DNA of 44,490 nt from Nocardiopsis suaedae. Lineage in GTDB: Bacteria; Actinomycetota; Actinomycetes; Streptosporangiales; Streptosporangiaceae. The stretch lies in contig NZ_JAQFWP010000062.1 in NCBI RefSeq assembly GCF_027706745.1, positions 1 through 44,490 on the forward strand. Direction: 5' to 3'. Made by a program: the position numbers and the translations under genes. Under the pieces are notes generated by a model, which saw only the letters and a program-made list of their open reading frames with translations, searched no databases and was not told where the DNA came from. Shown here piece after piece: positions 16,737 to 25,207 of the stretch; positions within the stretch are counted from its first letter, which is position 1, and each line of letters starts with the position of its first letter.

Positions 16737-18272
16737 ATGGCCCTGGCCCGCACGCTGTCCATGGCCCTGCTCGGCGTCGAGGGGCACCCCGTCGAGGTCG
16801 AGGCGCACCTGGGCTCCGGGCAGGCCGCCCTCACCCTCGTCGGCCTGCCCGACACCGCGCTGCGCGAGGCCCGCGACCGCATCCGCGCCGCCGTCGCCAA
16901 TTCGGGGGAGACGTGGCCGGACTGCCAGATCACCGTCAGCCTGTCCCCGGCGAGCCTGCCCAAGCGCGGGAGCGGGTTCGACCTGGCGATCGCCGCGGCG
17001 GTGCTGGGGGCGGACGGGGCCGTGCCCCTGGAGAGCGTGCACGACTGCGTCTTCCTGGCCGAGCTGGGGCTGGACGGGCGCACCCGGCCGGTGGAAGGCG
17101 TGCTCCCCGCCGTCCTGGCGGCCGTCCGGGGCGGGCACACGACCTTCGCCGTGGCCCGGGAGAACGCCGCCGAGGCGCGACTGGTGCCGGACGTGGAGGT
17201 GATCGCCGTCCGCTCGCTCACCGAGCTGTTCGCGCGCCTGCGCGGTGAGGCGCCGCCCCAGGAGGACCTGTTCGAGGACGAGCCGCCGCCCCGCCCGGAG
17301 CGCGACGCGGACCGGGCACCCCGCCCGGACCTCGCGGACGTGCTGGGGCAGCCGGTGGCGCGGCGCGCGGTGGAGATCGCCGCCGCGGGCGGGCACCACC
17401 TGATGATGGTGGGCCCACCGGGGACGGGGAAGAGCCTGCTGGCCGAGCGGCTGCCGACGGTGCTGCCGCCGCTGTCGCGGCAGGAGGCGGTCGAGGTGAC
17501 GGCGGTGCACAGCGTCGCGGGCACCCTGTCGCGGAGGGAGCCGCTGATCAGCGTGCCGCCGTACAGCGCGCCGCACCACACGGCCACCCGGGTGGCGATG
17601 GTCGGCGGCGGCAGCACGGGCATCAGGCCGGGCTGCGTGTCGCGGGCGCACCGCGGGGTGCTGTTCCTCGACGAGGCCCCGGAGTTCCAGCGGTCGGTCC
17701 TGGATTCCCTCCGGCAGCCGCTGGAGTCGGGCGCGGTGACCGTGGACCGTGCGCAGGGGACGGTGACCTTCCCGGCACGGTTCCAGCTGTGCATGGCGGC
17801 CAACCCGTGCCCGTGCGCCCGGCCCGGTCCCGCGTGCACGTGCCCTCCGCCGCAGCGCCGCCGGTACCTCGCACGGCTGTCGGGGCCGCTGCTGGACCGG
17901 GTCGACCTCAAGATCGAGCTGCAGCCGGTCACCCGGGGCGAACTACTGGCCGACCAGCCGTTCGCGGAGACGTCGGAGCAGGTGGCCGAGCGGGTGGCGC
18001 AGGCGCGCGAACGGTCGGCCAAGCGGTTCGAGGGGACGCCGTGGCGGGCCAACGCGCAGGTGCCGGGGGCCGAGCTGCGGCGCCGGTTCCCGGTGCCCGA
18101 GGCGGCCCGGTCGATCCTCGCGTCGGCGATGGAGCGCGGGGAGATCAGCGCGCGCGGGGTGGACCGGTCGCTACGGGTGGCGTGGACCCTGGCCGACCTG
18201 GCGGGCCGGGGCGCACCGGAGCCGGAGGACACGGCGATGGCGTTCGCCCTGTGGTCGGGGCGGTATCCGTGA
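16737..18272 (+). CDS. comM: YifB/ComM family Mg-chelatase-like ATPase
   Basis: This is an AAA+ ATPase of 511 aa. In naturally competent bacteria ComM is a hexameric helicase promoting branch migration during DNA integration. The N-terminal Lon-protease-like domain spans about residues 1-165 (VGLPDTALREARDRIRAA, LSPASLPKRGSGFDLAIA). The AAA+ core has Walker A GPPGTGKS at 226-233 and Walker B GVLFLDEAPEF. The Cys-rich insertion AANPCPCARPGPACTCPPPQ is typical of the family. A C-terminal Mg-chelatase domain follows. It starts directly after yraN and overlaps dprA by 4 nt, forming a three-gene DNA-processing operon. Confidence 0.95.
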   Translation: MALARTLSMALLGVEGHPVEVEAHLGSGQAALTLVGLPDTALREARDRIRAAVANSGETWPDCQITVSLSPASLPKRGSGFDLAIAAAVLGADGAVPLESVHDCVFLAELGLDGRTRPVEGVLPAVLAAVRGGHTTFAVARENAAEARLVPDVEVIAVRSLTELFARLRGEAPPQEDLFEDEPPPRPERDADRAPRPDLADVLGQPVARRAVEIAAAGGHHLMMVGPPGTGKSLLAERLPTVLPPLSRQEAVEVTAVHSVAGTLSRREPLISVPPYSAPHHTATRVAMVGGGSTGIRPGCVSRAHRGVLFLDEAPEFQRSVLDSLRQPLESGAVTVDRAQGTVTFPARFQLCMAANPCPCARPGPACTCPPPQRRRYLARLSGPLLDRVDLKIELQPVTRGELLADQPFAETSEQVAERVAQARERSAKRFEGTPWRANAQVPGAELRRRFPVPEAARSILASAMERGEISARGVDRSLRVAWTLADLAGRGAPEPEDTAMAFALWSGRYP

Positions 18273-19438
18273 CCGCCGAAGGCCGCGACGAGGAGGACGC
18301 CTTCGCGCGGGCGATGCTCTCCGCCGCGGTGGACCCGGGGCACCCGCTCGTGGGGGCCGTGCTGCGGGCGCGCGGGGCCGTGGAGGCGTGGGAGCTCGTG
18401 CGGCGCGGCACGATCGCCGACGAGGCGGGGCCGGTGCGGAGCACGCGGCGGCCGGAGGCGTGGGCGGGCCGGGCGCGGGCGGTCGACGGGGGGCGCCTGC
18501 TGGAGCGGGCGGCCGAGGCGGGGGCGCGGCTGGTCGTTCCGGGCGACCCGGAATGGCCGGGGCGGTTGGACGGGCTGGGCGACGAGCGGCCGTACGCGCT
18601 GTGGGTGCGCGGGCGCGGAGACCTGCGGAACGCGTGCCTGCGGTCGGCGGCGGTGGTGGGGTCGCGGTCGGCCAGCGCCTACGGGCTGCACGTGGCCTCG
18701 GCGCTCGCCCACGACCTGGCGCGGGACTCCTGGTCGGTGGTGTCGGGAGGGGCGTTCGGAGTGGACGCGGCGGCGCACCGGGGGTGCCTCGGGGGAGGGG
18801 CGGCGACGGTGGCGGTGCTGGCGTGTGGGCCGGACCGGCTGTACCCGGGCGGGAACGAGCGGCTCTTCGCGGAGGTGGTGGAGCACGGGGTGATCACCAC
18901 CGAGCACGGCCCGGGGGTGCGGCCCACACGGCACGGGTTCCTGGTGCGCAACCGGGTCATCGCGGCGCTGGCGCCCGGCACGGTCGTCGTGGAGGCGGGG
19001 CTGCGGAGCGGGGCGCTGAACACGGCCCGGCACGCCCAGGAGCTCAGCCGGACGGTGATGGCGGTGCCGGGACCGGTGACCTCGGCGCTGTCGGCGGGCT
19101 GCCACCGGCTGCTGCGGGACTGGCACGCGGTGTGCGTGACGGACGCGGCGGACGTCGCCGAGCAGCTGGGGGCGGTGGGCGAGGGGCTCCGCGAGGGCGG
19201 CGGGACGGTGATGGCCGTCGACGGCCTGGACCCGGCGACGCGCACGGTGCTGGAGGCGGTCCCGGCGAGGAAGGGGGTGGGCCCAGCGGAGATCGCGACG
19301 GCGGCGGGCGTCGGCATGGACGAGGCCCTGAGGCGACTGGGCCTGCTGGCGGCGGGCGGCTTCATCGAACGCACGGCGTCCGGCTGGCGCGTCCGCCCGG
19401 GGACGGGAGCGGCCCACCACGTTTACCAGCGGGTGTGA
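18269..19438 (+). CDS. dprA: DNA-processing protein DprA
   Basis: This protein binds incoming single-stranded DNA and loads RecA; it has 389 aa. The GTG start at 18269 overlaps the comM stop (GTGA). After a helical N-terminal region the Rossmann domain shows AVVGSRSAS (129-136), VVSGGAFGVDAAAH (157-170), the PGGNERLF segment and RNRVIAALAPGTVVVEAGLRSGAL. It ends with MAVPGPVTSALSAGCHRLL. The C-terminal 70 residues form the winged-helix (DprA_WH) domain, with VLEAVPARKGVGPAEIATAAGV. The canonical SGxAxGID motif is slightly changed to SGGAFGVD. Downstream genes are not DNA uptake genes, so the operon probably ends here. Confidence 0.94.
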   Translation: MTAEGRDEEDAFARAMLSAAVDPGHPLVGAVLRARGAVEAWELVRRGTIADEAGPVRSTRRPEAWAGRARAVDGGRLLERAAEAGARLVVPGDPEWPGRLDGLGDERPYALWVRGRGDLRNACLRSAAVVGSRSASAYGLHVASALAHDLARDSWSVVSGGAFGVDAAAHRGCLGGGAATVAVLACGPDRLYPGGNERLFAEVVEHGVITTEHGPGVRPTRHGFLVRNRVIAALAPGTVVVEAGLRSGALNTARHAQELSRTVMAVPGPVTSALSAGCHRLLRDWHAVCVTDAADVAEQLGAVGEGLREGGGTVMAVDGLDPATRTVLEAVPARKGVGPAEIATAAGVGMDEALRRLGLLAAGGFIERTASGWRVRPGTGAAHHVYQRV

Positions 19439-19508
19439 GGGAGCACGGAGCGGCCGGGGCGCTCTCGCGCACCGGGACTCCTGTACCTCCGGCCGTTAGG
19501 GTGATCGC

Positions 19509-19886
19509 ATGGCGAAGAACTACAGTGACGCGCTTCTCGCCGACGGGCCGTTCGTGTTCGTCTCCGGGCAGCTGCCCATCGCACCCGACGGAAGCTTCGC
19601 CGAGGGCGACGCCGTCGAACAGACGCGGCAGGTCTTCCGGAACATCGAGGCCGCCCTCGCCCCGCACGGGGCCGATCTGCGGCACGTCGTCAAGCTCACC
19701 TACTACCTCCGCCACATCGCCGACCTCCAGTCCGTCCGGCAGGTGCTGCGCGAGTTCCTCGTCCACGAACCCCGGCCCGCCTCCACGCTCGTGGAGGTCA
19801 ACGGGCTGGCCGACTCCCGCTGCCTGGTCGAGATCGACGCCGTGGCCGCCCTGCCCGCCTCCGAGCGCCGGGGCGGGGAAGGGTGA
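19509..19886 (+). CDS. RidA/YjgF family protein (non-canonical)
   Basis: This 125-aa trimer-forming Rid-family protein has the fold shown by DGPFVFVSGQLPIAPDG, VFRNIEAALAPHGADLRHVVKLTYYL and RPASTLVEVNGLADSRCLVEIDAVA. Canonical RidA deaminates reactive enamine/imine intermediates from amino-acid metabolism and needs an Arg in a PARS motif. Here the corresponding stretch reads PAST, so this Arg appears absent, as in several Rid subfamilies of other or unknown function. ATG at 19509 is preceded by GTGATCGC. Its stop overlaps the xerC start (GTGA), so the two are translationally coupled, although no functional link is obvious. I leave out a gene symbol for that reason. Confidence 0.85.
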   Translation: MAKNYSDALLADGPFVFVSGQLPIAPDGSFAEGDAVEQTRQVFRNIEAALAPHGADLRHVVKLTYYLRHIADLQSVRQVLREFLVHEPRPASTLVEVNGLADSRCLVEIDAVAALPASERRGGEG

Positions 19887-20821
19887 GCCCGAACGCGCCC
19901 GGTGACGGGGAACGGGGCGGCCGGGACGCGCTGCTCGACGACTTCGCCCGGCGGCTCCGCTCCGAGCTGGGGCGGTCCGAGCACACCGTGCGCGCCTACC
20001 TGGGCGACGCCCGCTCCCTGCTCGGCCACCTCGACGCCGTCGGCGCCCCCGTCGGCGCCCTCGACCTCGGGCTGCTCCGCGGCTGGCTCTCCCGGCTGAG
20101 CGAGGCCGGGGCGAGCCGGGCCACCCTCGCCCGGCGCATCGCCGCCGCCCGCGCCTTCACCGCCCACCTGCACCGCACCGGCCGCCTGGCCGACGACCCC
20201 GGGCCGATGCTCGCCACCCCGGTGCGCCGCCGCTCCCTGCCCCGGGTGCTCAGCGAGGACCAGGCCGCCGACGCCCTCACCGCGCACGCCGGGGACGCCG
20301 AGGCGGCCGCCGCCCCCGACGGGCTGCGCCGGGCGGCGGTGGTGGAGGTGCTCTACGGCGGCGGGCTGCGCGTCGCCGAGCTGTGCGGCCTCGACCTCGA
20401 CGACGTCGACCGCGAGCGGCGCACCCTGCGCGTCCTGGGCAAGGGCGGCAAGGAGCGCGCGGTGCCCGTCGGCGAGCCCGCCCTCGACGCCGTCGACGCC
20501 TGGCTCCAGGGCGGGCGCCCGGCCCTGGCGGGGCCGCACTCCGGGCGCGCCCTGTTCCTCGGGGCGCGGGGCGGCCGCCTGGGCACCCGCAGCGCCCGCC
20601 GCGACGTGCACGAGCTGCTGCGCGCCGCAGGCGACGGCAGCGACGCCGGGCCGCACGCCCTGCGGCACAGCGCCGCCACCCACCTGCTGAACGGCGGCGC
20701 CGACCTGCGCAGCGTCCAGGAGTACCTGGGGCATGCGTCCCTGGACAGCACGCAGGTGTACACCCATGTCTCGATCGAGCGGCTGACCGAGGTCTACCGG
20801 CGCTCCCACCCCCGCGCGTGA
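19883..20821 (+). CDS. xerC: Tyrosine recombinase XerC
   Basis: This is a site-specific recombinase of 312 aa for resolving chromosome dimers at dif together with XerD. The N-terminal SAM-like core-binding domain covers residues 15-105. The catalytic domain has all active-site residues: Arg163 (GGGLRVAELCGL), Lys187 (LGKGGKER), His258 and Arg261 (HALRHSAATHLL), His284 (YLGHASL) and the nucleophile Tyr293 (TQVYTHV). The GTG start at 19883 overlaps the upstream Rid gene stop. Position between dprA and rpsB agrees with other actinobacteria. The minus-strand M23 frame overlaps its 3' half. Confidence 0.94.
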   Translation: MSPNAPGDGERGGRDALLDDFARRLRSELGRSEHTVRAYLGDARSLLGHLDAVGAPVGALDLGLLRGWLSRLSEAGASRATLARRIAAARAFTAHLHRTGRLADDPGPMLATPVRRRSLPRVLSEDQAADALTAHAGDAEAAAAPDGLRRAAVVEVLYGGGLRVAELCGLDLDDVDRERRTLRVLGKGGKERAVPVGEPALDAVDAWLQGGRPALAGPHSGRALFLGARGGRLGTRSARRDVHELLRAAGDGSDAGPHALRHSAATHLLNGGADLRSVQEYLGHASLDSTQVYTHVSIERLTEVYRRSHPRA

Positions 20822-21437
20822 GCGTGCGCGGCGGCGCGGCGGCGACCGCCCCCGCCGGGCCGAACGGCAGCGGCAGCAGCCGCACCCGGCCGCGGCCGAG
20901 CAGGGACAGCGGGTCCAGGTAGTCCCGCCCGCGGAGCAGGCCCCAGTGCAGGCACGGCCGCGACCGGCAGTGCGCGTCCCCCTCGGCCAGGACGCCCAGC
21001 ACGTCGCCCGGGGCCACCGTGTCCCCGGCCTCCACCGACGCGCGCACCGGCAGGTAGGTGGTGCGCAGCCCCCCGTGGACGACCGTCACCGCGCCCGTGC
21101 CCGCCACCTCGCCCGCGAAGCCGATCCGGCCCGGCCCCGCCGCCACCACCTCGGCCCCCTCCCCGGCGGCCAGGTCCGCGCCGCGGTGGCCGGGGAGCCA
21201 GGGCCGGGGCGGCGGGTCGAAGGGGCGCAGCACCGCCGGGACGCCGTCCAGGGGCCACCGCCAGGGCCCGGCGTCGGCGGAGGCGGGCGCCCCCGCCGCG
21301 ACCGCCCCGACCAGGGCGAGCGCCGCCGCGACCACGGCGGCGGGCGCGGGGCCCGGCGAGGGGAGCGGTGCGGCCGGGCGGACCCGGCGGCGGGAGTCGG
21401 GTGCGTGCGGGGCGCGAGCGGGGGTATCGCAGAGCAT
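20277..21437 (-). CDS. Degenerate M23 (LytM) peptidase domain protein
   Basis: This secreted LytM-fold protein is conserved between xerC and rpsB in actinobacteria. The ATG at 21437 is chosen because a hydrophobic segment (AAVVAAALALVGAVAAGAPA) then acts as signal peptide. The LytM domain starts at WRWPLDGVP and keeps the zinc ligands in HRGADL and in the final CLHWGL. The first His of the HXH motif is Cys, and the usual YXH has become YLPV, so catalysis is doubtful and a regulatory role like EnvC is possible. The domain ends near base 20860. The frame then stays open to 20277, antisense to the last 545 bp of xerC, giving a Gly/Arg-rich tail that may be an artefact of few stops or of a lost stop. 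Confidence 0.75.
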   Translation of the reverse strand: MLCDTPARAPHAPDSRRRVRPAAPLPSPGPAPAAVVAAALALVGAVAAGAPASADAGPWRWPLDGVPAVLRPFDPPPRPWLPGHRGADLAAGEGAEVVAAGPGRIGFAGEVAGTGAVTVVHGGLRTTYLPVRASVEAGDTVAPGDVLGVLAEGDAHCRSRPCLHWGLLRGRDYLDPLSLLGRGRVRLLPLPFGPAGAVAAAPPRTLTRGGGSAGRPRSAARSRHGCTPACCPGTHAPGTPGRCAGRRRRSAGGWRRCAAGRAARRRCRRLRRAAARARRGGRCGCPGGRPAPRGTGRARSAAPPGPGARPGARRRRRRGRARRRAPRAPCRPCPGRAGCAARGRRRRGRGRTARRRAARRRRAPPPPPPGAARRGRRPPRRPRRAR

Positions 21438-21488
21438 GGGCTCAGGATCTCCCCGGGGCCCACGCGACACGAGGAGGTCGTCACCGCC

Positions 21489-21497
21489 TGTGGACAA
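21489..21497 (-). promoter_or_regulatory. DnaA box upstream of rpsB
   Basis: TGTGGACAA is the reverse complement of TTGTCCACA, the actinobacterial DnaA-box consensus. It lies between the divergent M23 and rpsB genes, 30 bp before the rpsB -35 box. Confidence 0.45.
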
Positions 21498-21527
21498 CGG
21501 TCCCGATGTGATTTCGGGCCGATGTGC

Positions 21528-21586
21528 TTGACATCGCGCCGTCGGGGTCCTTAAAGGCCTCGGCCGGACTCCGGTCCGGTTAGAAT
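21528..21586 (+). promoter_or_regulatory. rpsB: rpsB promoter region
   Basis: TTGACA at 21528-21533, a 17-bp spacer and TTAAAG at 21551-21556 form a good vegetative promoter. A second -10-like box, TAGAAT, lies at 21581-21586 without a clear -35. The leader to rpsB is 160-190 nt and GC-rich with several short inverted repeats. Confidence 0.6.
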
Positions 21587-21752
21587 CGTCAACGGTCCAC
21601 TACGGGCCGAACCACATCACGCACGCCCACGCGCTCCCCGAGGCAGGGGAGGGCCGCGTCCACGGTCCGCGCCGCACGCCGGCGCGGCGGATGCGGCCGG
21701 GGCGTCAGGCACAACCACGGCGGGCGGCGCCCGCCGCACCGAGGAGGAAGTC

Positions 21753-22694
21753 ATGGCCACAGTCGTGACCATCCGTCAGCTGCTCGAGAGCGGGGTCCAC
21801 TTCGGGCACCAGACCCGGCGCTGGAACCCGAAGATGAAGCGCTTCATCTTCACCGAGCGCAACGGCATCTACATCATCGACCTGCAGAAGTCGCTGGCCT
21901 ACATCGACCGCGCCTACGAGTTCGTCAAGGAGACGGTCGCCCACGGCGGCACCATCCTCTTCGTCGGCACGAAGAAGCAGGCGCAGGAGGCCATCGACGA
22001 GCAGGCCCGCCGCGTCGGCATGCCCTACGTCAACCAGCGCTGGCTGGGCGGCATGCTGACCAACTTCTCCACCGTGCACAAGCGGCTCCAGCGCCTCAAG
22101 GAGCTGGAGGAGATCGACTTCGACGACGTGGCCGCCTCCGGTCTCACCAAGAAGGAGCTCCTCGGCCTGCGCCGGGAGAAGGAGAAGCTGGAGCGCACGC
22201 TCGGCGGTATCCGCGACATGTCCCGCGTGCCCAGCGCGGTCTGGATCGTGGACACCAAGAAGGAGCACATCGCGATCAGCGAGGCCCGCAAGCTGAACAT
22301 CCCGGTCGTCGCGATCCTGGACACCAACTGCGACCCCGACGAGGTCGACTACCCGATCCCGGGCAACGACGACGCCATCCGCAGCGTCAGCCTGCTGACC
22401 CGGGTCGTCGCCGACGCCGTCGCCGAGGGCCTGATGGTCCGCTCGGGCGGGTCCGCCGCCGGTGAGCAGAAGTCCGCCGAGGAGCCGCTGGCCGAGTGGG
22501 AGCGCGAGCTCCTGGAGGGCAAGGGCGAGGGCGAGGCCGCTCCGGCCGCCGCCGACGCCGCCGCTGAGGAGGCCCCGGCCGCCGACGCCGCCGCCGAGGC
22601 GCCCGCCGAGGAGGCCCCGGCCGCCGCCGAGGCCGCCGAGGCCGCCGAGGCCGCTGCCGAGGCGCCCGCCGAGGAGGCCCCGAAGGAGGCCTGA
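21753..22694 (+). CDS. rpsB: 30S ribosomal protein S2
   Basis: S2 of the 30S subunit, 313 aa. ATG at 21753 follows CGAGGAGGAAGTC, a near-perfect ribosome binding site. The core shows [41 protein letters not shown] and [37 protein letters not shown] closes the core. From about residue 230 a tail made almost only of Ala, Glu, Pro and Asp repeats extends some 80 residues, longer than in E. coli and typical of actinobacteria. It is followed by tsf, the standard pair. Confidence 0.97.
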   Translation: MATVVTIRQLLESGVHFGHQTRRWNPKMKRFIFTERNGIYIIDLQKSLAYIDRAYEFVKETVAHGGTILFVGTKKQAQEAIDEQARRVGMPYVNQRWLGGMLTNFSTVHKRLQRLKELEEIDFDDVAASGLTKKELLGLRREKEKLERTLGGIRDMSRVPSAVWIVDTKKEHIAISEARKLNIPVVAILDTNCDPDEVDYPIPGNDDAIRSVSLLTRVVADAVAEGLMVRSGGSAAGEQKSAEEPLAEWERELLEGKGEGEAAPAAADAAAEEAPAADAAAEAPAEEAPAAAEAAEAAEAAAEAPAEEAPKEA

Positions 22695-22701
22695 GCCTCT
22701 G

Positions 22702-22730
22702 GGCCCTCCCGCCCCCGCGGCGGGAGGGCC
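22702..22730 (+). terminator. Hairpin between rpsB and tsf
   Basis: A perfect 12-bp stem (22702-22713 with 22719-22730) and 5-nt loop begin 7 nt after the rpsB stop, followed by a pyrimidine-rich stretch CCCTTCCTCCC. It probably attenuates transcription into tsf. Confidence 0.65.
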
Positions 22731-22784
22731 GCCCTTCCTCCCTCTCTCTCCGCGTCCGACCCACGTCCTAGGGAACAGAGAATC

Positions 22785-23621
22785 ATGGCGAACTTCACCG
22801 CCGCCGACGTCAAGAAGCTGCGCGACATGACCGGCGCCGGCATGATGGACAGCAAGAAGGCTCTGCAGGAGAACGACGGCGACTTCGACAAGGCCGTCGA
22901 GTTCCTCCGCATCAAGGGCGCCAAGTCCGTCAGCAAGCGCGCCGACCGCACCGCCGCCAACGGCCTGGTCGCGCTCAAGCAGGACGCCGACACCGCCGCC
23001 GTCCTCGTCGAGCTCAACTGCGAGACCGACTTCGTCGCCAAGAACGAGAGCTTCATCAAGCTCGCCGACGAGATCGCCGCCTTCGCCGCCGCCGGCGACT
23101 TCGCCGACGTCGCCGCCCTCGCCGCCGCCGACATGGGCCAGGGCAAGAGCGTCCAGCAGGTCATCGAGGAGAACAGCGCGGTCATCGGCGAGAAGCTGGA
23201 GCTGCGCGGCTTCGCCAGGTTCGAGGGCGCCTACGTCGCCTCCTACCTGCACAAGTCCGACCCGGACCTGCCCCCCACGATGGGCGTCCTGGTCGAGCTG
23301 GACAAGGCCGACGCCGAGGTCGGCAAGGACCTGGCCCAGCAGATCGCGGCCCTGGCCCCGCGCTACGTCTCCAAGGACGAGGTCCCCGAGGACATCGTCG
23401 AGAAGGAGCGCGGCATCGCCGAGGCGACCGCCCGCGAGGAGGGCAAGCCGGAGCAGGCCCTGCCCAAGATCATCGAGGGCCGTGTCAACGGCTTCTTCAA
23501 GGAGGCCACCCTCCTCGGGCAGCCGTTCGTGAAGGACAACAAGAAGACCGTGCAGAAGGTCGTGGACGAGGCCGGCGTCTCCGTCGTGCGCTTCGTCCGC
23601 TTCAAGGTCGGCCAGTCCTAA
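22785..23621 (+). CDS. tsf: Elongation factor Ts
   Basis: EF-Ts is the nucleotide exchange factor for EF-Tu; this protein has 278 aa. ATG at 22785 follows GGGAACAGAGAATC. The N-terminal UBA-like domain has [20 protein letters not shown]. The core shows [16 protein letters not shown], whose Asp-Phe intrudes on the EF-Tu Mg site. The C-terminal part ([30 protein letters not shown]) is canonical. A terminator follows the stop. Confidence 0.97.
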   Translation: MANFTAADVKKLRDMTGAGMMDSKKALQENDGDFDKAVEFLRIKGAKSVSKRADRTAANGLVALKQDADTAAVLVELNCETDFVAKNESFIKLADEIAAFAAAGDFADVAALAAADMGQGKSVQQVIEENSAVIGEKLELRGFARFEGAYVASYLHKSDPDLPPTMGVLVELDKADAEVGKDLAQQIAALAPRYVSKDEVPEDIVEKERGIAEATAREEGKPEQALPKIIEGRVNGFFKEATLLGQPFVKDNKKTVQKVVDEAGVSVVRFVRFKVGQS

Positions 23622-23637
23622 GTCTTTGACATGATGG

Positions 23638-23665
23638 AGGTGCCGGGGAGTCATCCCCGGCACCT
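23638..23665 (+). terminator. Terminator after tsf
   Basis: A perfect 11-bp stem AGGTGCCGGGG with its complement and a 6-nt loop is followed by TCGG. It starts 16 nt after the tsf stop. Confidence 0.75.
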
Positions 23666-23746
23666 TCGGTGGATCAAGGCGGGGACACGGCCCAGGTGAC
23701 CCCGCGACGCCAACCACTCGGGGGAACCAGAAGGAGGCCGAGCGCC

Positions 23747-24514
23747 GTGCCGGAGAACGAGGGACACAGCGCCGTGGGCATCGCGGAGATGCACGACGGC
23801 GGCTGGCGGCGTGTCGTACTGAAACTGTCCGGCGAGGCCTTCGCCGGCGGGGAGCAGCTCGGCATCGACGCCGGCGTCGTGCAGTACGTCGCCGAGGCCA
23901 TCGCCCAGGCCGTGGGCGAGGGCATGCAGGTGGCGGTCGTGGTCGGCGGCGGCAACATGATGCGCGGGGCGGAGCTGTCCGCCAGCGGCGTCGAGCGCGG
24001 CCGCGCCGACTACATGGGGATGCTCGGCACCGTCATCAACTGCCTGGCGCTGCAGGACTTCCTGGAGCGGCAGGGCGTGGAGACGCGGGTGCAGACCGCC
24101 ATCCACATGAGCCAGGTGGCCGAGGCCTACATCCCCCGGCGCGCCGTGCGCCACCTGGAGAAGGGCCGGGTCGTCATCTTCGGCGCCGGACTGGGCGCCC
24201 CGTTCTTCTCCACCGACACCACGGCCGCCCAGCGCGCGCTGGAGATCGGCGCCCAGGCGGTGCTCAAGGGCACCCAGGTCGACGGGGTGTACGACTCCGA
24301 CCCGCACCGCAACGCCTCGGCCGTGAAGTTCGACCGCCTGGAGTACAACGAGGTCCTCACCCGCGGGCTGAAGGTCATGGACGCCACCGCGGTGAGCCTG
24401 TGCATGGACAACGGCCTGCCGATCGTCGTCTTCGACCTGATGGGGGCGGGCAACATCGTCCGCGCCGTGCGGGGCGAGAAGATCGGCACCATCGTCTGCC
24501 CCGCGGACGCCTGA
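23747..24514 (+). CDS. pyrH: UMP kinase
   Basis: This is a hexameric bacterial UMP kinase of the amino-acid kinase fold, which phosphorylates UMP to UDP with ATP and feeds pyrimidine nucleotide synthesis; 255 aa. I choose GTG at 23747 because AAGGAGG lies 10 nt upstream. Motifs are [68 protein letters not shown] and [19 protein letters not shown]. The last helix ends in [10 protein letters not shown]. It is followed by frr after 100 bp, the usual partner. Confidence 0.96.
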   Translation: MPENEGHSAVGIAEMHDGGWRRVVLKLSGEAFAGGEQLGIDAGVVQYVAEAIAQAVGEGMQVAVVVGGGNMMRGAELSASGVERGRADYMGMLGTVINCLALQDFLERQGVETRVQTAIHMSQVAEAYIPRRAVRHLEKGRVVIFGAGLGAPFFSTDTTAAQRALEIGAQAVLKGTQVDGVYDSDPHRNASAVKFDRLEYNEVLTRGLKVMDATAVSLCMDNGLPIVVFDLMGAGNIVRAVRGEKIGTIVCPADA

Positions 24515-24614
24515 GCCGCCCGGGCGGCCGCACCGCCCCGTCCGACCCGCACCCGAACCCGCCGGCCCGAACGACCCGAACCTTCCCCATGAGCAGCGAC
24601 ACACGGGAGCCGCA

Positions 24615-25172
24615 ATGATCGAAGAGACACTTCTCGAGGCCGAGGAGAAGATGGAGAAGGCCGTCGTGGTCGCGAAGGAGGACTTCGCGTCGGTGCGCAC
24701 CGGCCGCCCCGGCCCCGCGACCTTCAACAAGATCACCGCCGAGTACTACGGCGCGCAGACGCCCATCAACCAGCTCGCCTCGTTCTCGGTGCCCGAGCCG
24801 CGCATGGTGGTCGTCTCGCCGTTCGACAAGAGCTCCCTGTCGGCGATCGAGCGCGCCATCCGCGAGAGCGACCTGGGCGTGAACCCGGCCAACGACGGCA
24901 CCATCATCCGCGTGGTCTTCCCGGACCTGTCCGAGGAGCGCCGCAAGGAGTACGTCAAGGTGGTGCGCACCAAGGCCGAGGACGCCAAGGTCTCCATCCG
25001 CAACATCCGGCGCCGCGCCAAGGACGCCCTGGACAAGGCGGTCAAGGACGGCGAGATCGGCGAGGACGAGGGCCACCGCGCCCAGGCCGAGCTGGAGGAG
25101 ACCACCCACAAGTACGCCGCCGAGGTGGACGAGCTGCTCAAGCACAAGGAGTCGGAGCTGCTGGAGGTCTAG
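24615..25172 (+). CDS. frr: Ribosome recycling factor
   Basis: RRF splits post-termination ribosomes together with EF-G; 185 aa, the standard length. ATG at 24615 follows CACGGGAGCCGCA. The protein shows [83 protein letters not shown] and the C-terminal helix [15 protein letters not shown]. cdsA follows after 35 bp. Confidence 0.97.
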   Translation: MIEETLLEAEEKMEKAVVVAKEDFASVRTGRPGPATFNKITAEYYGAQTPINQLASFSVPEPRMVVVSPFDKSSLSAIERAIRESDLGVNPANDGTIIRVVFPDLSEERRKEYVKVVRTKAEDAKVSIRNIRRRAKDALDKAVKDGEIGEDEGHRAQAELEETTHKYAAEVDELLKHKESELLEV

Positions 25173-25207
25173 TTCCGGTCCAGGTCGAGGTCGAGGAAAT
25201 CACCCCG

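Noticed and set aside
16706-19420. Minus-strand frame of 904 codons opposite yraN, comM and dprA
   Set aside because: It mirrors three well-identified genes and has no recognisable domain; its length comes from scarcity of stops.
19883-20821. Integrase marking a mobile element
   Set aside because: The tyrosine recombinase lies in its conserved chromosomal position between dprA and rpsB and is XerC-like; no attachment site or phage gene is nearby.
21705-23717. Minus-strand frame of 670 codons opposite rpsB and tsf
   Set aside because: Composition is Leu/Gly/Asp/Val repetitive, as expected antisense to ribosomal and elongation-factor genes.
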